NCBI GenBank assembly: GCA_039602395.1
Contig: JBCNJP010000020.1
Location: 19,384,483 to 19,448,482, forward strand
Origin: Deinandra increscens subsp. villosa
Taxonomy: Eukaryota > Streptophyta > Magnoliopsida > Asterales > Asteraceae
DNA length: 64,000 bases
Direction: 5' to 3'
Below the pieces are notes generated by a model. That model was not told where the DNA came from. It saw only the letters and a list, made by a program, of their open reading frames with translations, and searched no databases. The translations under genes and the position numbers were made by a program. Positions 10,429-20,784 of the stretch are shown here, in pieces; positions within the stretch are counted from its first letter, which is position 1, and every line of letters starts with the position of its first letter.

Positions 10429-12460
10429 TAGGCATGAGATGGGGACCATCCCTGTATCGGTACCGGTTATTGTCGGTATCATATTTGATGAAAAATGGAT
10501 ACTGAACCAAAAGGGGATACGAAACCGGTTTTGGTAGCTGTTTTTCGGTACCATGAAAGTTTATAGTTTCACGTTTTCTATTTCCTTCATTATAAATTCA
10601 AGATGGTTTAATTTCTCATGTTTTGTTATGGTCCAAAAGTATATCAATTTTACTGTTTTTGTTTTTATATATAACTTTTTATTGTGGATTTTTTTTAGTA
10701 AAAAAACCATTGGTGACACATGTGTCATTATCTAACTAATGTGTTTATAGAATCAAGAATAAATTACTGTTTGCGTCTATGTGGTTTATGCCGAATTGCG
10801 ACATGCGTCAAAAAAAGAATTTTTTCTCCTGTGTAACCTGTGGTTTCCATTTTGTTGTGATATGTACCCCTTTCACTAACGGAGGTTAGATTTTTCAGTT
10901 AAATGTAAGGGTATTTTAGTCAATTTAATATGAGAGGCTATTTATATAAAATGATAAGGAGCAGGGGCTATTGTGTAAATTATTAACTACAAACCACCCC
11001 CCCCCCTCAAATTTAAATCATTGGTACCAAATGTCCCCTTTGTACAAAACCCGACCCGGCCATATCCTATCAACTCCGACGCACCGCCGTCGCCAGATCT
11101 ACACCATGCAGATCTGATGAGAATTTCTCCGGCGGTTCAGAAATGAACAAATTATTCACCGTACCTTTTCTCTCGGTTCCGGCTAGATCGAAACTGATCC
11201 ACTTCGAAACTTTCTGCACCGGATCTGTAACGAAGAGCTCATTTCCGTCGGAATCCTCGAACATCGAAAACGTCCGGTCCAAATCGAACAAGTTTTTTCT
11301 CATCCTTCTCATCCTTTATGGTTTTATTAACATTCTTCTTCACTCTCACATACTTCCTCTTCACTCTCTTCGTATTCAGATCAATCTTCGGCAACACGCA
11401 GCCGGAGCTCTCCGCCGCCACATCGGCTTCGGAGCGATCGGACGGAATCTCAGCATAATATGGTCGATAATCGTCACCTCCTTGCCATCTCCGGCGAAAA
11501 CGTGACGGGAGTCAACGCTCCCTCTTCCCACCGCATGAAGCTCTTTTTTGAAATTGAGAATTATCTTCTCCTAATTCGCATCCATGTCGCCGTATTTAGC
11601 CTTCAGTTATACAGAGGGGACATTTGGTATCAATGATTTAAATTTGAGGGGGGGGTGGTTTGTAGTTAATAATTTACACAACAGCCACTGCTCCTTATCA
11701 TTTTATATAAATTGCCCCTTATATTAAATTGACTAAAATACCCTTACATTTAACTGAAAAATCTAACATCCGTTAGTGAAAGAGGTACATATCGCAACAA
11801 AATGGAAACCACAGGTTACACAGGGAAAAAATTCTTTTTTGGACGCATGTCGCAATTCGGTCTAAACCACAGGGACGCAAACAGTAATTTATTCTAGAAT
11901 CAATTTAAAATGAACATAGCTGAAATCAAATAACCCACTAAGCAAAGATTTGTTTAATTATTGTTATATGTAAATATGTCAAAAGATTGTGACCTCATCT
12001 AGCAGTCAAGCGTACCAATATAATTGTTTAAGAAGTGGAAAAAAAGGTTAAAAGATGAACAAAATTTGACTAATAATAAGGTATACAAAAAAAGAGCTAG
12101 AAGAGAAGAATTGTTCAATGTTGTCCAAAGTTAGAACACTAAAATTAAAATAAGATTAATGTCGCTACTTATCTAACAATGTGTTTTCCACTAACATGAT
12201 CAAGTAAACAAACCACCGGCAAAATAAGCATCGTCTTGATTTTTTTTTAGATATATGGAATGGATATAATTAAGTATGCATAATTACCATGGTACTTTTA
12301 ATTTTTTTTTAAAAACCTTTTATAATTTCGGTTCCTGTACTTATTCAGGTACCTTTTACCTTTACCAAAATTAGTAAAATTTGAGTACTAGCTTCATTTA
12401 TGTTCGGTTGGTACCAGTTTGGTATGATATTGGTACTCGGTACAAAATTGTTCATCTCTA
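10429..12460. mobile_element. hAT-like element rich in GGTACC words, split by a MULE
   Basis: The left end TAGGCATGAGATG and right end TTCATCTCTA are imperfect inverted repeats. The flanking 8-mers CTATTTAC (10421-10428) and GTAGTTAC (12461-12468) match at 6 of 8. Subterminal regions carry many CGGTACC/GGTACCG words (10450-10550 and 12310-12450). The MULE at 10757-11894 is inserted inside; without it the element is about 0.9 kb. Divergent ends suggest it is older than the MULE. Confidence 0.5.
10757..11894. mobile_element. MULE with ~288-bp TIRs and a GC-rich captured interior
   Basis: Ends GAATAAATTACTGTTTGCG and its inverse are flanked by an exact 9-bp duplication, TAGAATCAA (10748-10756 and 11895-11903), diagnostic of Mutator-like insertion. 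The TIRs run about 10757-11045 and 11608-11894 and are highly similar. The interior (11046-11607) is GC-rich, unlike its surroundings. On the minus strand it has short overlapping open frames, including a basic KRVKRKYVRVKKN stretch and the peptide FRPIAPKP. This looks like captured host sequence (a Pack-MULE); the source gene was not recognised and no transposase is present. Confidence 0.8.
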
Positions 12461-12716
12461 GTAGTTACAGTTTTCTTATTGTTTTCATTGATTAGTTTTT
12501 TATTTTATTGTTTGCAGAGGAAGCTTGCTCACAAATCTAAAGAGTAAAATCAGTTGACTTGCATCCTACTGAACCATGGTAACGGTGCTTGCTTAAGTAC
12601 TATGATCAACTCAATCAAACCATATCTTTGATTTTTCTGTTTTACTACCAAAAGCCCACACATCTTTTTTAAATAAATAGGATATAAGACTAAATACCTC
12701 ACTTCAACACACACAC

Positions 12717-12718
12717 GC

Positions 12719-12745
<27 letters not shown>
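12717..12745. repeat. (CT)n microsatellite
   Basis: About 14 consecutive CT units in a leader-like context just upstream of the second 5'UTR-like segment. Confidence 0.9.
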
Positions 12746-12749
<4 letters not shown>

Positions 12750-13120
12750 GGTAAGATCTAGGGTTTCTTTCTCTTTCACTCTCTCGTCAAATTAGTAGAT
12801 CCAGTAGGGTTTCGTTCGATGTTCATCAGATTAGATTTAAGGTTTTTATGTTACTTTTTGACTGTTTCGCAAGTATATTCTGTCAAAGATGATGAAGACG
12901 AGTTAAGCAAACTGTGTTAGTTCGTCACTAGATTCCCAGAACCCGGTGGCTGAAATCAAGAATTCAGTAGGAACTACAAAAAGATCAAATCTAACACGGT
13001 CAGATCCATTCCAGCCTAACCTAACCTCCTTCTTAGGGCGTATCTTCATTGCAGTTCTGTATCCGTCGATTTAACAAGGTCAGATAGATTCTAGCCTTGA
13101 TCTGACGGCTAGATAGGAAA
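12750..13120 (+). other. Host-gene 5'UTR-like segment, copy 2
   Basis: Diverged copy of 9950-10245. It shares GATTCCCAGAACCCGGTGGC, AACACGGTCAGAT and GCCTTGATCTGACGG, with about 130 extra bases near 12800-12927. It is preceded by a CT-rich leader and GTAAGATCTAGGGTTTC. No downstream coding exon was recognised; the two copies flank the 10.4-12.5 kb insertions. Confidence 0.35.
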
Positions 13121-13141
13121 AACGTGCGTGCCCACTCAGTC

Positions 13142-13428
13142 TGACTTTAGCAGCGGCCTTAATATAGTAAGTGCAATTGTGGAGTTGTTACAACACCAAT
13201 ATCATACCCGTTTTCAACCGTAAACCCTAACCTCGGTTTCAACCCCTGTGGGTGTGTTGTTTGGTCATGAGTATTGTTTTAAAGTGATGTTATATATAAA
13301 TTTTACATTCATTAAACACATATCAATGGCATAAGGTTTATTAATTAAAGTTATACTTTGAGCACATAAACATTTTAAGTATCAACATCCAATGAATAAC
13401 CTTTTTTTTAAGGCCGCTGCTAAAGTCA
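13142..13428. mobile_element. MITE with perfect 21-bp TIR
   Basis: TGACTTTAGCAGCGGCCTTA(A) at 13142-13162 is matched exactly in reverse complement at 13408-13428. The 287-bp unit is non-coding and AT-rich inside. No clear target duplication could be read, so the superfamily is undecided. Confidence 0.6.
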
Positions 13429-13651
13429 ATGAGCTAAGAGTAAATTATGTTTTTTTGGTTCATACAAATAGTTAAGGAAGAAATTTCAAAAAACTGTTGG
13501 TGCGCGCATATAGCTTTAGAGGTATTCGTCTTTTCTTTTAAATTAGTTTATATTATAAATAATTTTCGCATAAAAATCTAAACAAGTTAAAAAATTCTCT
13601 CTAGCATCAAAAAACGAATCAGATCAATTAAGGAGTCGTCCCCTTTATTTA

Positions 13652-13750
13652 TGGAGAATATGCTCGTTTTCCTAACCCGACATACAACAATATAAGAGCA
13701 GTTGTAGATTGGCGTAATGAGTGTGCCGTAACTAGGGTTAGAAACCAATA
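13652..13750 (+). pseudogene. Papain-type cysteine protease fragment A
   Basis: The translation contains EYARFPNPTYNN followed by VVDWRNECAVTRVRN. In papain-family (C1A) proteases the mature enzyme starts with a DWR..GAVTPVK-type sequence, so this is the prodomain/mature junction. The highly conserved glycine of GAVT is cysteine here, and the sequence stops before the catalytic cysteine region. It is one exon fragment in the left arm of the foldback and cannot encode an enzyme. Confidence 0.55.
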
Positions 13751-14307
13751 CCTTTTAGGTAAGCATTAATAAAATCATTTTATATGTTAAACTCAAAACA
13801 TATTTAAAGTCGTTGAGGTTTGTTGAATTTTAGAATAATCAAGTAAAACATCATGTATTTAGAAGTTTATGTTATATTTTAAACAGATTGCAATACTTAA
13901 AATTAAATTAAAAAAAATATTTACAAATCATATGTAAATAAGGCTTATTTGAGATTAACTTTGAAGACATTTGTTGGTTATTTGCTTCTCTAGGAGCAGT
14001 TGAAGGAATACACAAATCATATATAAACCGAGCTATTTTGTGTATTTCTTTAACTGCTCTTTGAGCAGCAAATGCTCAACAAGTGCCTTCAAGGTAAATC
14101 TGAAATAAGCCTTATTCATATATGTTTTGTTAATAATTTTTAAAATCTAGTTTTAAGTATTGTAATCTATTTAAAATGTAACATAAATTTCTAAATATAT
14201 AATGCTTTACTTGATTATATTAAAATTCAACAATCCCTAGTGACTTTAAATATGTTATGAGTTTAACATATAAAATGATTATGTTAATGTTTACCTAAAG
14301 GGTAATG

Positions 14308-14402
14308 GTTTCTCACCCTAGTTACGGCGCCCTCATTGCGCCAATCTACAATTGCGTTTGTATTGTTGTATGCCGGGTTGGGAAAACGGGCATATTCTCC
14401 AT
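14308..14402 (-). pseudogene. Papain-type cysteine protease fragment B
   Basis: The minus strand reads YARFPNPAYNN then IVDWRNEGAVTRVRN, an inverted copy of fragment A. It retains the WRNEGAVT signature of the start of mature papain-family proteases. The rest of the catalytic domain does not follow in frame. Probably arose with fragment A through an inverted duplication. Confidence 0.55.
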
Positions 14403-14603
14403 ATTTAAGAGGACGACTCCTTCATTGATTTGATTCGTTTCTTGATGCTAAAGAGAATTTTTAAACTTCTTTAGATTTTTATGCCAAAATTATTTATGAT
14501 ATTTAATAATTTAAAAGGAAAACAGATACCTCTACAGTTATATGCGGGCAAATGCATATGCTAGATCCGTAACTATTGACACAAACATTAATTTTTTTAT
14601 CGG

Positions 14604-15655
14604 GCCGAAAGTGTTAAGAGCTCTACCTAAGCATCCACCCGCACATTCAACATTTCTTGGAATTTTGCAATATTCATTCTCACCTCAATAACCTCTCCAT
14701 GAGTTTCTGACAATCCAGTAATCTTCGCCCATATCTGTGGTACCAAAACCTACGGTCACTACTGCATAGTTGTTTTCCTTTAATTCGTACTCTCCCCCGA
14801 CTTTCAATATGCCTTGGTAAATTTTAAATGTACATTATAATAACCTATTAAAAAAATGTAAATTTCACCTAACTCTCAATCGACGACATTACACAAAATT
14901 TAGGGAAATTACATGTGTAGTATTTTAAGATCTTTCTCATAAATATAAGTTGTTATTGGTTGAAATGTAACTGCTAGTTGAAGCGACATCTAATAAGGCG
15001 ACACGTGATAAAAATCGTCGATAGTCGTTGCCTTTTTATGTGTCTACAAAACAAAAACAAAATGTTTTTGTTAACAAGATTAATCACTTTTTTAAATAAT
15101 ATATGTTCGTAACACAAAACAAAAACGATAGTCGTTGCCTTTTTAAAGTCGCAATTTACATACGCTACCCCGTAGGGTTTTTCCAACTTAGACGATATTC
15201 CATAGTTTTGAATTATTTATTCGAAGGCATTTTGAGTTGTATTTTCTCATGTTCTTTGTTTAGAGTTGACATTACAGTCTATTGTCTCTTGAAGTGTTGG
15301 TTCAACCAAGTCCTCTGTTGGTAGTTTATGTATTCCCTCGATGGATACTATGGCAGAAATAGCCAAACATGTATCATCATTTATTGAGTGGCATGTTAGA
15401 CAACTCGAAAGTAGATCCCAAATTCAACTTTGTTACTATATACATATCCTATAATCTGGTAGTTTATTGTTACTATATACACAATGAAGACCAACTTAGT
15501 ACGGGCCTAAAACCTCTTCTTACCCAAGTCACCGCGCCTTCCGTGTGCTAATCTACGGCTTCTTTTTTTTTTTTGTTGTTGTATGCAATGATCGGAAAGC
15601 TAGCATACCCCGTCCATAAAGTAGACGACTCTATAACCGATAGATCTGATTTGAC
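14604..15655 (-). pseudogene. Papain-type cysteine protease pseudogene C
   Basis: Read on the minus strand, the family's landmarks appear in order but in different frames. They are EGAVTWVRRG (start of mature enzyme); a segment like GIHK..TEDLV...LQETIDC (compare SLSEQELVDC); a CDFKK block; DDFYHVSP; and finally WIVRNSW..GEN-Y--IPRNV, which contains the conserved NSW of the catalytic Asn region. Stops and frameshifts interrupt every block and the catalytic Cys motif is unrecognisable. Copy D at 17415-18340 is a direct repeat of most of this segment. Confidence 0.6.
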
Positions 15656-16054
15656 ATGACCTTGCTACTTGCTAAGATCTTGCAATGTTTTTTTTAGTTT
15701 TTTTGTATAATTGACTATTACACTTATCAGATTATCATGCCTACACTACACCTACAGATAACTTTGTAAGACATATAACTCATTTGTTTAAACTTGAAAA
15801 TCAGATTACTATGCATACAATATTAACAGGAAATGTTAAATGAGATGCTCAAACACATGAGAGGCCTTTGCTAAGCCTCAGTTTCTTATAAATGTGGAAC
15901 ATTAGTCAAACTTAAAGTTCATTTGTCTCACAAAAGTTAGGGTTTATAGCTACAAGAGGGTTAAAACTGTTAAGAAACACAACAATGAAGGCTTCGAGCC
16001 TTCAACCAATTGTTAAATCACATCAACCACTTCGAGCCTTCAACCAATTGTTAT

Positions 16055-16907
16055 ATCACAGTGGAAATAATGATATAGTTTAAAATTCTGATGGCTTTTA
16101 GTCGTTTTATTGTATTTTAGTTCATAATAGTGTTCTTTTGTCATGAGGTAATTTGTCAAAATTCATATGTGTACTGAATTTTAGATGAGCACTTACGTTT
16201 ATAAGTTGAGGTTTATTTGTCTCTAGATTGCTTGATTATGTAACCATAAACTTAACTTCTGTGATAATCGAACATATCTAAGTTAGGGTTTAATTTGAGT
16301 GTGTATCGACATCAGCAATTGCATTGATAATCAAACAATTTTTTTTAACAACAAATTTGAATCACTAACGGAAACATTACACCACCCACCCGATTATCTC
16401 CAATCCCCATCAGGAGGAAACTTACCACTGGTGAGAAACCCCCTTGGCCTAACTTGTAATCCTTTCAACCAATTGTAACAAAAAGAATAAATGGGGGTTA
16501 CAAGTTAGGCCAATGGGTTTTTTTCTCACCAGTGGTGAGTTTCCTCCTGATGGGGATTGGAGATGATAGGGTAGGTGGTGTAATGTCCCCGTCAATGACC
16601 CAAATTTGTCCTTCAAAAAAAATTTTGTTTGATTATCAATGCAATTGCTAATGTCGATACACTCAATGTAAACCCTAACTTAGATATGTTTTATTATCAC
16701 AGAAGTTAAGTTTATGGCTACATAATCAAACAATCTAGAGACAAATAAACCTTAACTTATAAATGAAAGTGCTTATCCAAAATTCAATACAGATTTGGAT
16801 TTTGACAAATTACCTCATGACAAAAGAACACTATTATGAACTAAAATACAAGAAAACGACTAAAAGCCATCAGAATTTTAAACTTATATCATTATTTTCA
16901 CTGTGAT
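16055..16907. repeat. Long foldback, ~410-bp arms
   Basis: From ATCACAGTGGAAATAATGAT at 16055 to its inverse ending at 16907, both halves are highly similar inverted copies centred near 16481. Inner landmarks such as CCAATCCCCATCAGGAGGAA (near 16400) and TTCCTCCTGATGGGGATTGG (near 16541) pair directly. The spacer is about 30 bases. No coding content was recognised. Confidence 0.8.
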
Positions 16908-17414
16908 TTAGGGTTTTTAAACGCAAGCATTTCCCAAAATGTGAAAAATGATGTTAGATCAAAAGTAAAAAGAAGAAATGTTGGGTGAAACAGAGCGCAT
17001 TTACCCTACACGCAAAGATTGATTAATATGAAATGAGTAGCATGATGATGAAAGGGAAGACTTACCGGAGAAATTGGAATTGAAGTTGTGGAGGTTAATG
17101 CACCGACAAGGAAATGAAATAAAGGAGGGTTTGTATTGTCCAATTTGAACGGATAATTTTTGGGATCCGTGTAAAAGTTGTTTGGAGACATTGAAATATA
17201 ATTGTTCTATAAAACTCACTAAAAATTATAAAACTCGTTGTTGAGTTTAAAAACTCACTGTTGTGTTTAAAACTTACTACAACTTTGATAAAAATTAATG
17301 TTCTATAAAACTCAATGAAAATTATAAAACTCATTACAAATTATAAAACTCATTATTAAGTTTAACGTTGTATTTGGCGCGCCATAAGCTAGCTTATTAG
17401 CTAGTTTAAGGTTG

Positions 17415-18340
17415 TATCTGAAAATCCAGTAATCTTCGCCCATATTTGTGGTACCAAAACCTACGGTCACTACTGCATTGTTGTTTTCCTTTAATTCGTA
17501 CTCTCCCTCGACTTTCAATATGCCTTGGTAAATTTTAAATGTATATTATAATAACCTATTAAAAAAATGTAAATTTCACCTAACTCTCAATCGACGACAT
17601 TACACAAAAGTTAGGGAAGTTACATGTGTAGTATTTTTAAGATCTTTCTCACAAATATAAGTTGTTATTGGTTGATATGTAACTGCTAGTTGAAGCGACA
17701 TCTATTAAGGCGACACGTGATAAAAATTGTCGATAGTCGCTGCCTTTTTATGTGTTTACAAAACAAAAATAAAATGCTTTTGTTAACAAGATTAATCACT
17801 TTTTTTAAATAATATTTTTTCGTAACACAAACTTTCTTAAAGTCGCAATTTCCATACGCTCCCCCGTAGGGGTTTTCCAACTTAGACGATATTCCATAGT
17901 TTTGAATTATTTATTCGAAGACATTTTGAGTTGTATTTTCTCATGTTCTTTGTTTAGAGTTGACATTACAGTCTATTGTCTCTTGAAGTGTTGGTTCAAC
18001 CAAGTCCTCTGTTGGTAGTTTATGTATTCCGTCGATGGATACTATGGCAGAAATAGCCAAACATGTATCATCATTTATTGAGTGGCATGTTAGACAACTC
18101 GAAAGTAGATCCCAAATTCAACTTTGTTACTATATACATATCCTATAATCTGGTAGTTTAGTTATCAATACACAATGAAGACCAACTTAGTTCGAGCCTA
18201 AAACCTCTTCTTACCCAAGTCACCGCGCCTTCCGTGTGCTAATCTACGGCTTCTTTTTTGTTGTTGTATGCAATGATCGGAAAGCTAGCATACCACGTCC
18301 ATAAAGTAGACGACTCTATAACTGATGATCTGATTTGACA
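17415..18340 (-). pseudogene. Papain-type cysteine protease pseudogene D
   Basis: Near-identical direct copy of 14705-15655. The minus strand shows EGAVTWVRRG, GIHKLPTEDLV with LQETIDCNVNSK, NPYGGAYGNCDFKK, DDFYHVSPY and VVTVGFGTTNMGEDYWIF. The last is the papain-family region around the catalytic His and the conserved DYW. Internal stops separate these blocks and the catalytic Cys segment is replaced by unrelated residues. The short minus-strand frames here are remnants of its exons. Confidence 0.6.
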
Positions 18341-18475
18341 ATAGCTGAAAGAGAAATTTTTTAAATTTGTTCAAAATTATTTTGAATATTTACAAATTCA
18401 AAAGAAATAGATGCTTAAACAATATCTATGCACTAGTAGCTTTTGGAAATTTCTCCAAATCATGATATACCTTAC

Positions 18476-18547
18476 TTGTTAATGATAAATATTAAAAGAA
18501 TAATAAGAGAAATAAATATTTACATTTAGAGATAAATCCTAATATAT
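18476..18547. repeat. 72-bp direct repeat, copy 1
   Basis: TTAAAAGAATAATAAGAGAA to TTTTTAGTTTCTTC is repeated almost exactly at about 18965-19034. The two copies bracket a 417-bp segment that ends in a Helitron-like 3' terminus. Confidence 0.75.
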
Positions 18548-18964
18548 TTTTAGTTTCTTCCAGCTTCACGATGAACGTGCCCAACCCGATGAAACCGCCA
18601 TGTTTGATGTCTGTTAGTATTTGTTGGTTTGCTTTCATGAAACTGATCTACTTTCACAAACTTAAACTATTTTATGTTACTTCTACATTGTTGACCTACA
18701 ACTGTTTTTGTAATTATATATGCATGGTGTGCGTTATCTTTAGCAAATACAATGAATATATGACTATTGCTAATGCCAAACAACTGTTAGAGACCTCCGT
18801 TACTTAAACTCTTAGCCTTTTTGCCAATGACAGGTGTGAGCAAAACCATGTCGCGTCGCAAGCACTGGTGTGCTCAAAACCATTCCACATATACAAACAT
18901 ACTGAGCATGTTAGGGTCGGCCAAAGTTCCCCCCGGCCGTGCATCGCACGGGCCTGCACACTAG
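18548..18964 (+). mobile_element. Segment with Helitron-like 3' end
   Basis: The right end has a GC hairpin, CCGTGC ATC GCACGG within CGGCCGTGCATCGCACGGGC, and closes with CTAG followed by T about 10 bases later, as in plant Helitron 3' ends. A 5' TC terminus was not identified, so element length is unknown. The interior has no helicase and no recognisable gene. It is bracketed by 72-bp direct repeats. Confidence 0.35.
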
Positions 18965-19309
18965 TTAAAAGAATAATAAGAGAAATAAATATTTACATTT
19001 AGAGATAAATCCTAATATATTTTTAGTTTCTTCATTAGGGTAAAGTTCATGTAAGAACCATTATCTATTGTAAGAACTTAAGAACCAACTTAAATGAGGG
19101 ATAATTAAGTAATTTTGTCCTTTCTTTTTAATTCCTCCACTACATTCTATTGTACAAACTTGTAAGAACTAAGGGAAAATTATTTCAAATAAAGTTTTTT
19201 GGGTAATTTGATATTTTTTTTAATTTAATTTCACATATATCCACCCATATCCACCCGATAACTTAAAAAAAGTTTTATTTTTTTTTTTTTTTGTTTTTTT
19301 TTTTTGCCT

Positions 19310-19596
19310 GTCCGACTATGTTGCATATATGCAACATATGAAACATAAAATGTTGCATATATGCAACATACAATGTTGCATATATGCATCATGGTATGTT
19401 TCATATGTTGCATATATGCAACATACCATGTTGCATAAATGCAACATTATATGTTTCATATGTGCAACATGGTATGTTTCATATGTTGTATATGCAACAT
19501 ACCATGTTGCATATATGCAACATTATATGTTTCATATGTTGCATATGTGCAACATTATATGTTTTCATATGTTGCATATATGCAACATAGTCGGAC
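19310..19596. repeat. Palindrome array in dimer unit 1
   Basis: Bounded by GTCCGACTATGTTGC and its inverse. It contains about ten variants of the self-complementary 16-mer GTTGCATATATGCAAC, joined by short linkers such as ATATGAAACATA or GGTATGTTTCAT. The periodic open frames with MQHM-, CNI- and YVSYVAYM-like peptides here are products of the repeat, not genes. Confidence 0.9.
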
Positions 19597-20059
19597 TTAC
19601 AAAAAAAAAACGATTTTTGTTTAGTTTTTTGTTTTTTTAGGTCGTTAAGTTGTCATTATGTGTATAGACATGAAGGAAAAAAGAAGAAGAAGCATAAAAA
19701 TTATCTAAATAACCTTCATTCAATTGAAATTTAATGGTTCTTACATTAGTTCTTAAGTTCTTACAATAATATTGGTTTGTACTAGAACTTTACCCAAGGG
19801 TAAAGTTCATGTAAGAACCATTATCTATTGTAAGAACTTAAGAACCAACTTAAATGAGGGATAATTAAGTAATTTTGTCCTTTCTTTTTAATTCCTCCAC
19901 TACATTCTATTGTACAAACTTGTAAGAACTAAGGGAAAATTATTTCAAATAAAGTTTTTTGGGTAATTTGATATTTTTTTTAATTTAATTTCACATATAT
20001 CCACCCATATCCACCCGATGACTTAAAAAAAATGTTTTTTTTTTGTTTTTTTTTTGCCT

Positions 20060-20353
20060 GTCCGACTATGTTGCATATATGCAACATATGAAACATAAAA
20101 TGTTGCATATATGCAACATACAATATACAATGTTGCATATATGCAACATGGTATGTTTCATATGTTGCATATATGCAACATACCATGTTGCATAAATGCA
20201 ACATTATATGTTTCATATGTGCAACATGGTATGTTTCATATGTTGTATATGCAACATACCATGTTGCATATATGCAACATTATATGTTTCATATGTTGCA
20301 TATGTGCAACATTATATGTTTTCATATGTTGCATATATGCAACATAGTCGGAC
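20060..20353. repeat. Palindrome array in dimer unit 2
   Basis: Same structure and order of palindrome variants as 19310-19596, with only a few differences, for example an extra ATACAAT near 20120. Bounded by the same inverted GTCCGACTATG words. Confidence 0.9.
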
Positions 20354-20784
20354 TTACAAAAAAAAAACGATTTTTGTTTAGTTTTTTGTTTTTTTAGGTC
20401 GTTAAGTTGCCATTATGTGTATAGACATGAAGGAAAAAAGAAGAAGAAGCATAAAAATTATCTAAATAACCTTCATTCAATTGAAATTTAATGGTTCTTA
20501 CATTAGTTCTTAAGTTCTTACAATAATATTGGTTTATACTAGAACTTTACCCTTCTTCATTATCTATTCGGTTTTGATATTTTTCTTTGACCCAGGTTCT
20601 AAACCTATATCTATTGGGCTTTGGTGAATATCTGTGACCCAGGGCTATGTGATCTAATATATCTAAATGTAAATATTTATTTATGTTCTAATTTATTTGG
20701 ATATTTATCCTTAACGACTAAGGATAAATATTATATGTTACTCAGACATTTTTATATAATTTCTATCTTTCTGCTAGAGTTGAA

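Larger units (their letters stand above)
13501..14553. repeat. Head-to-head foldback, ~515-bp arms
   Basis: Left arm about 13501-14035 and right arm about 14040-14553 are inverted copies that look roughly 85-90 percent similar by eye, with almost no spacer. Each arm carries a copy of the same papain-family exon fragment plus intron-like flanks. A read-through transcript would fold into a long, imperfect double-stranded RNA. Confidence 0.75.
19038..20552. mobile_element. Tandem dimer of a MULE-like MITE
   Basis: Two nearly identical units, 19038-19795 and 19798-20552, lie head to tail two bases apart. Each starts GGGTAAAGTTC and ends GAACTTTACCC. The pair as a whole is flanked by an exact 10-bp repeat TTCTTCATTA (19028-19037 and 20553-20562), while no separate duplication surrounds each unit. 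A 9-10 bp duplication points to a Mutator-type transposase. Each unit holds an array of palindromes and poly-T/poly-A stretches; no protein is encoded. Confidence 0.8.

Noticed and set aside
19231..20397. Open frames with repeated Met-Gln-His and Cys-Asn-Ile peptides
   Set aside because: They follow the palindrome array on both strands and in several frames, so they are by-products of the repeat.
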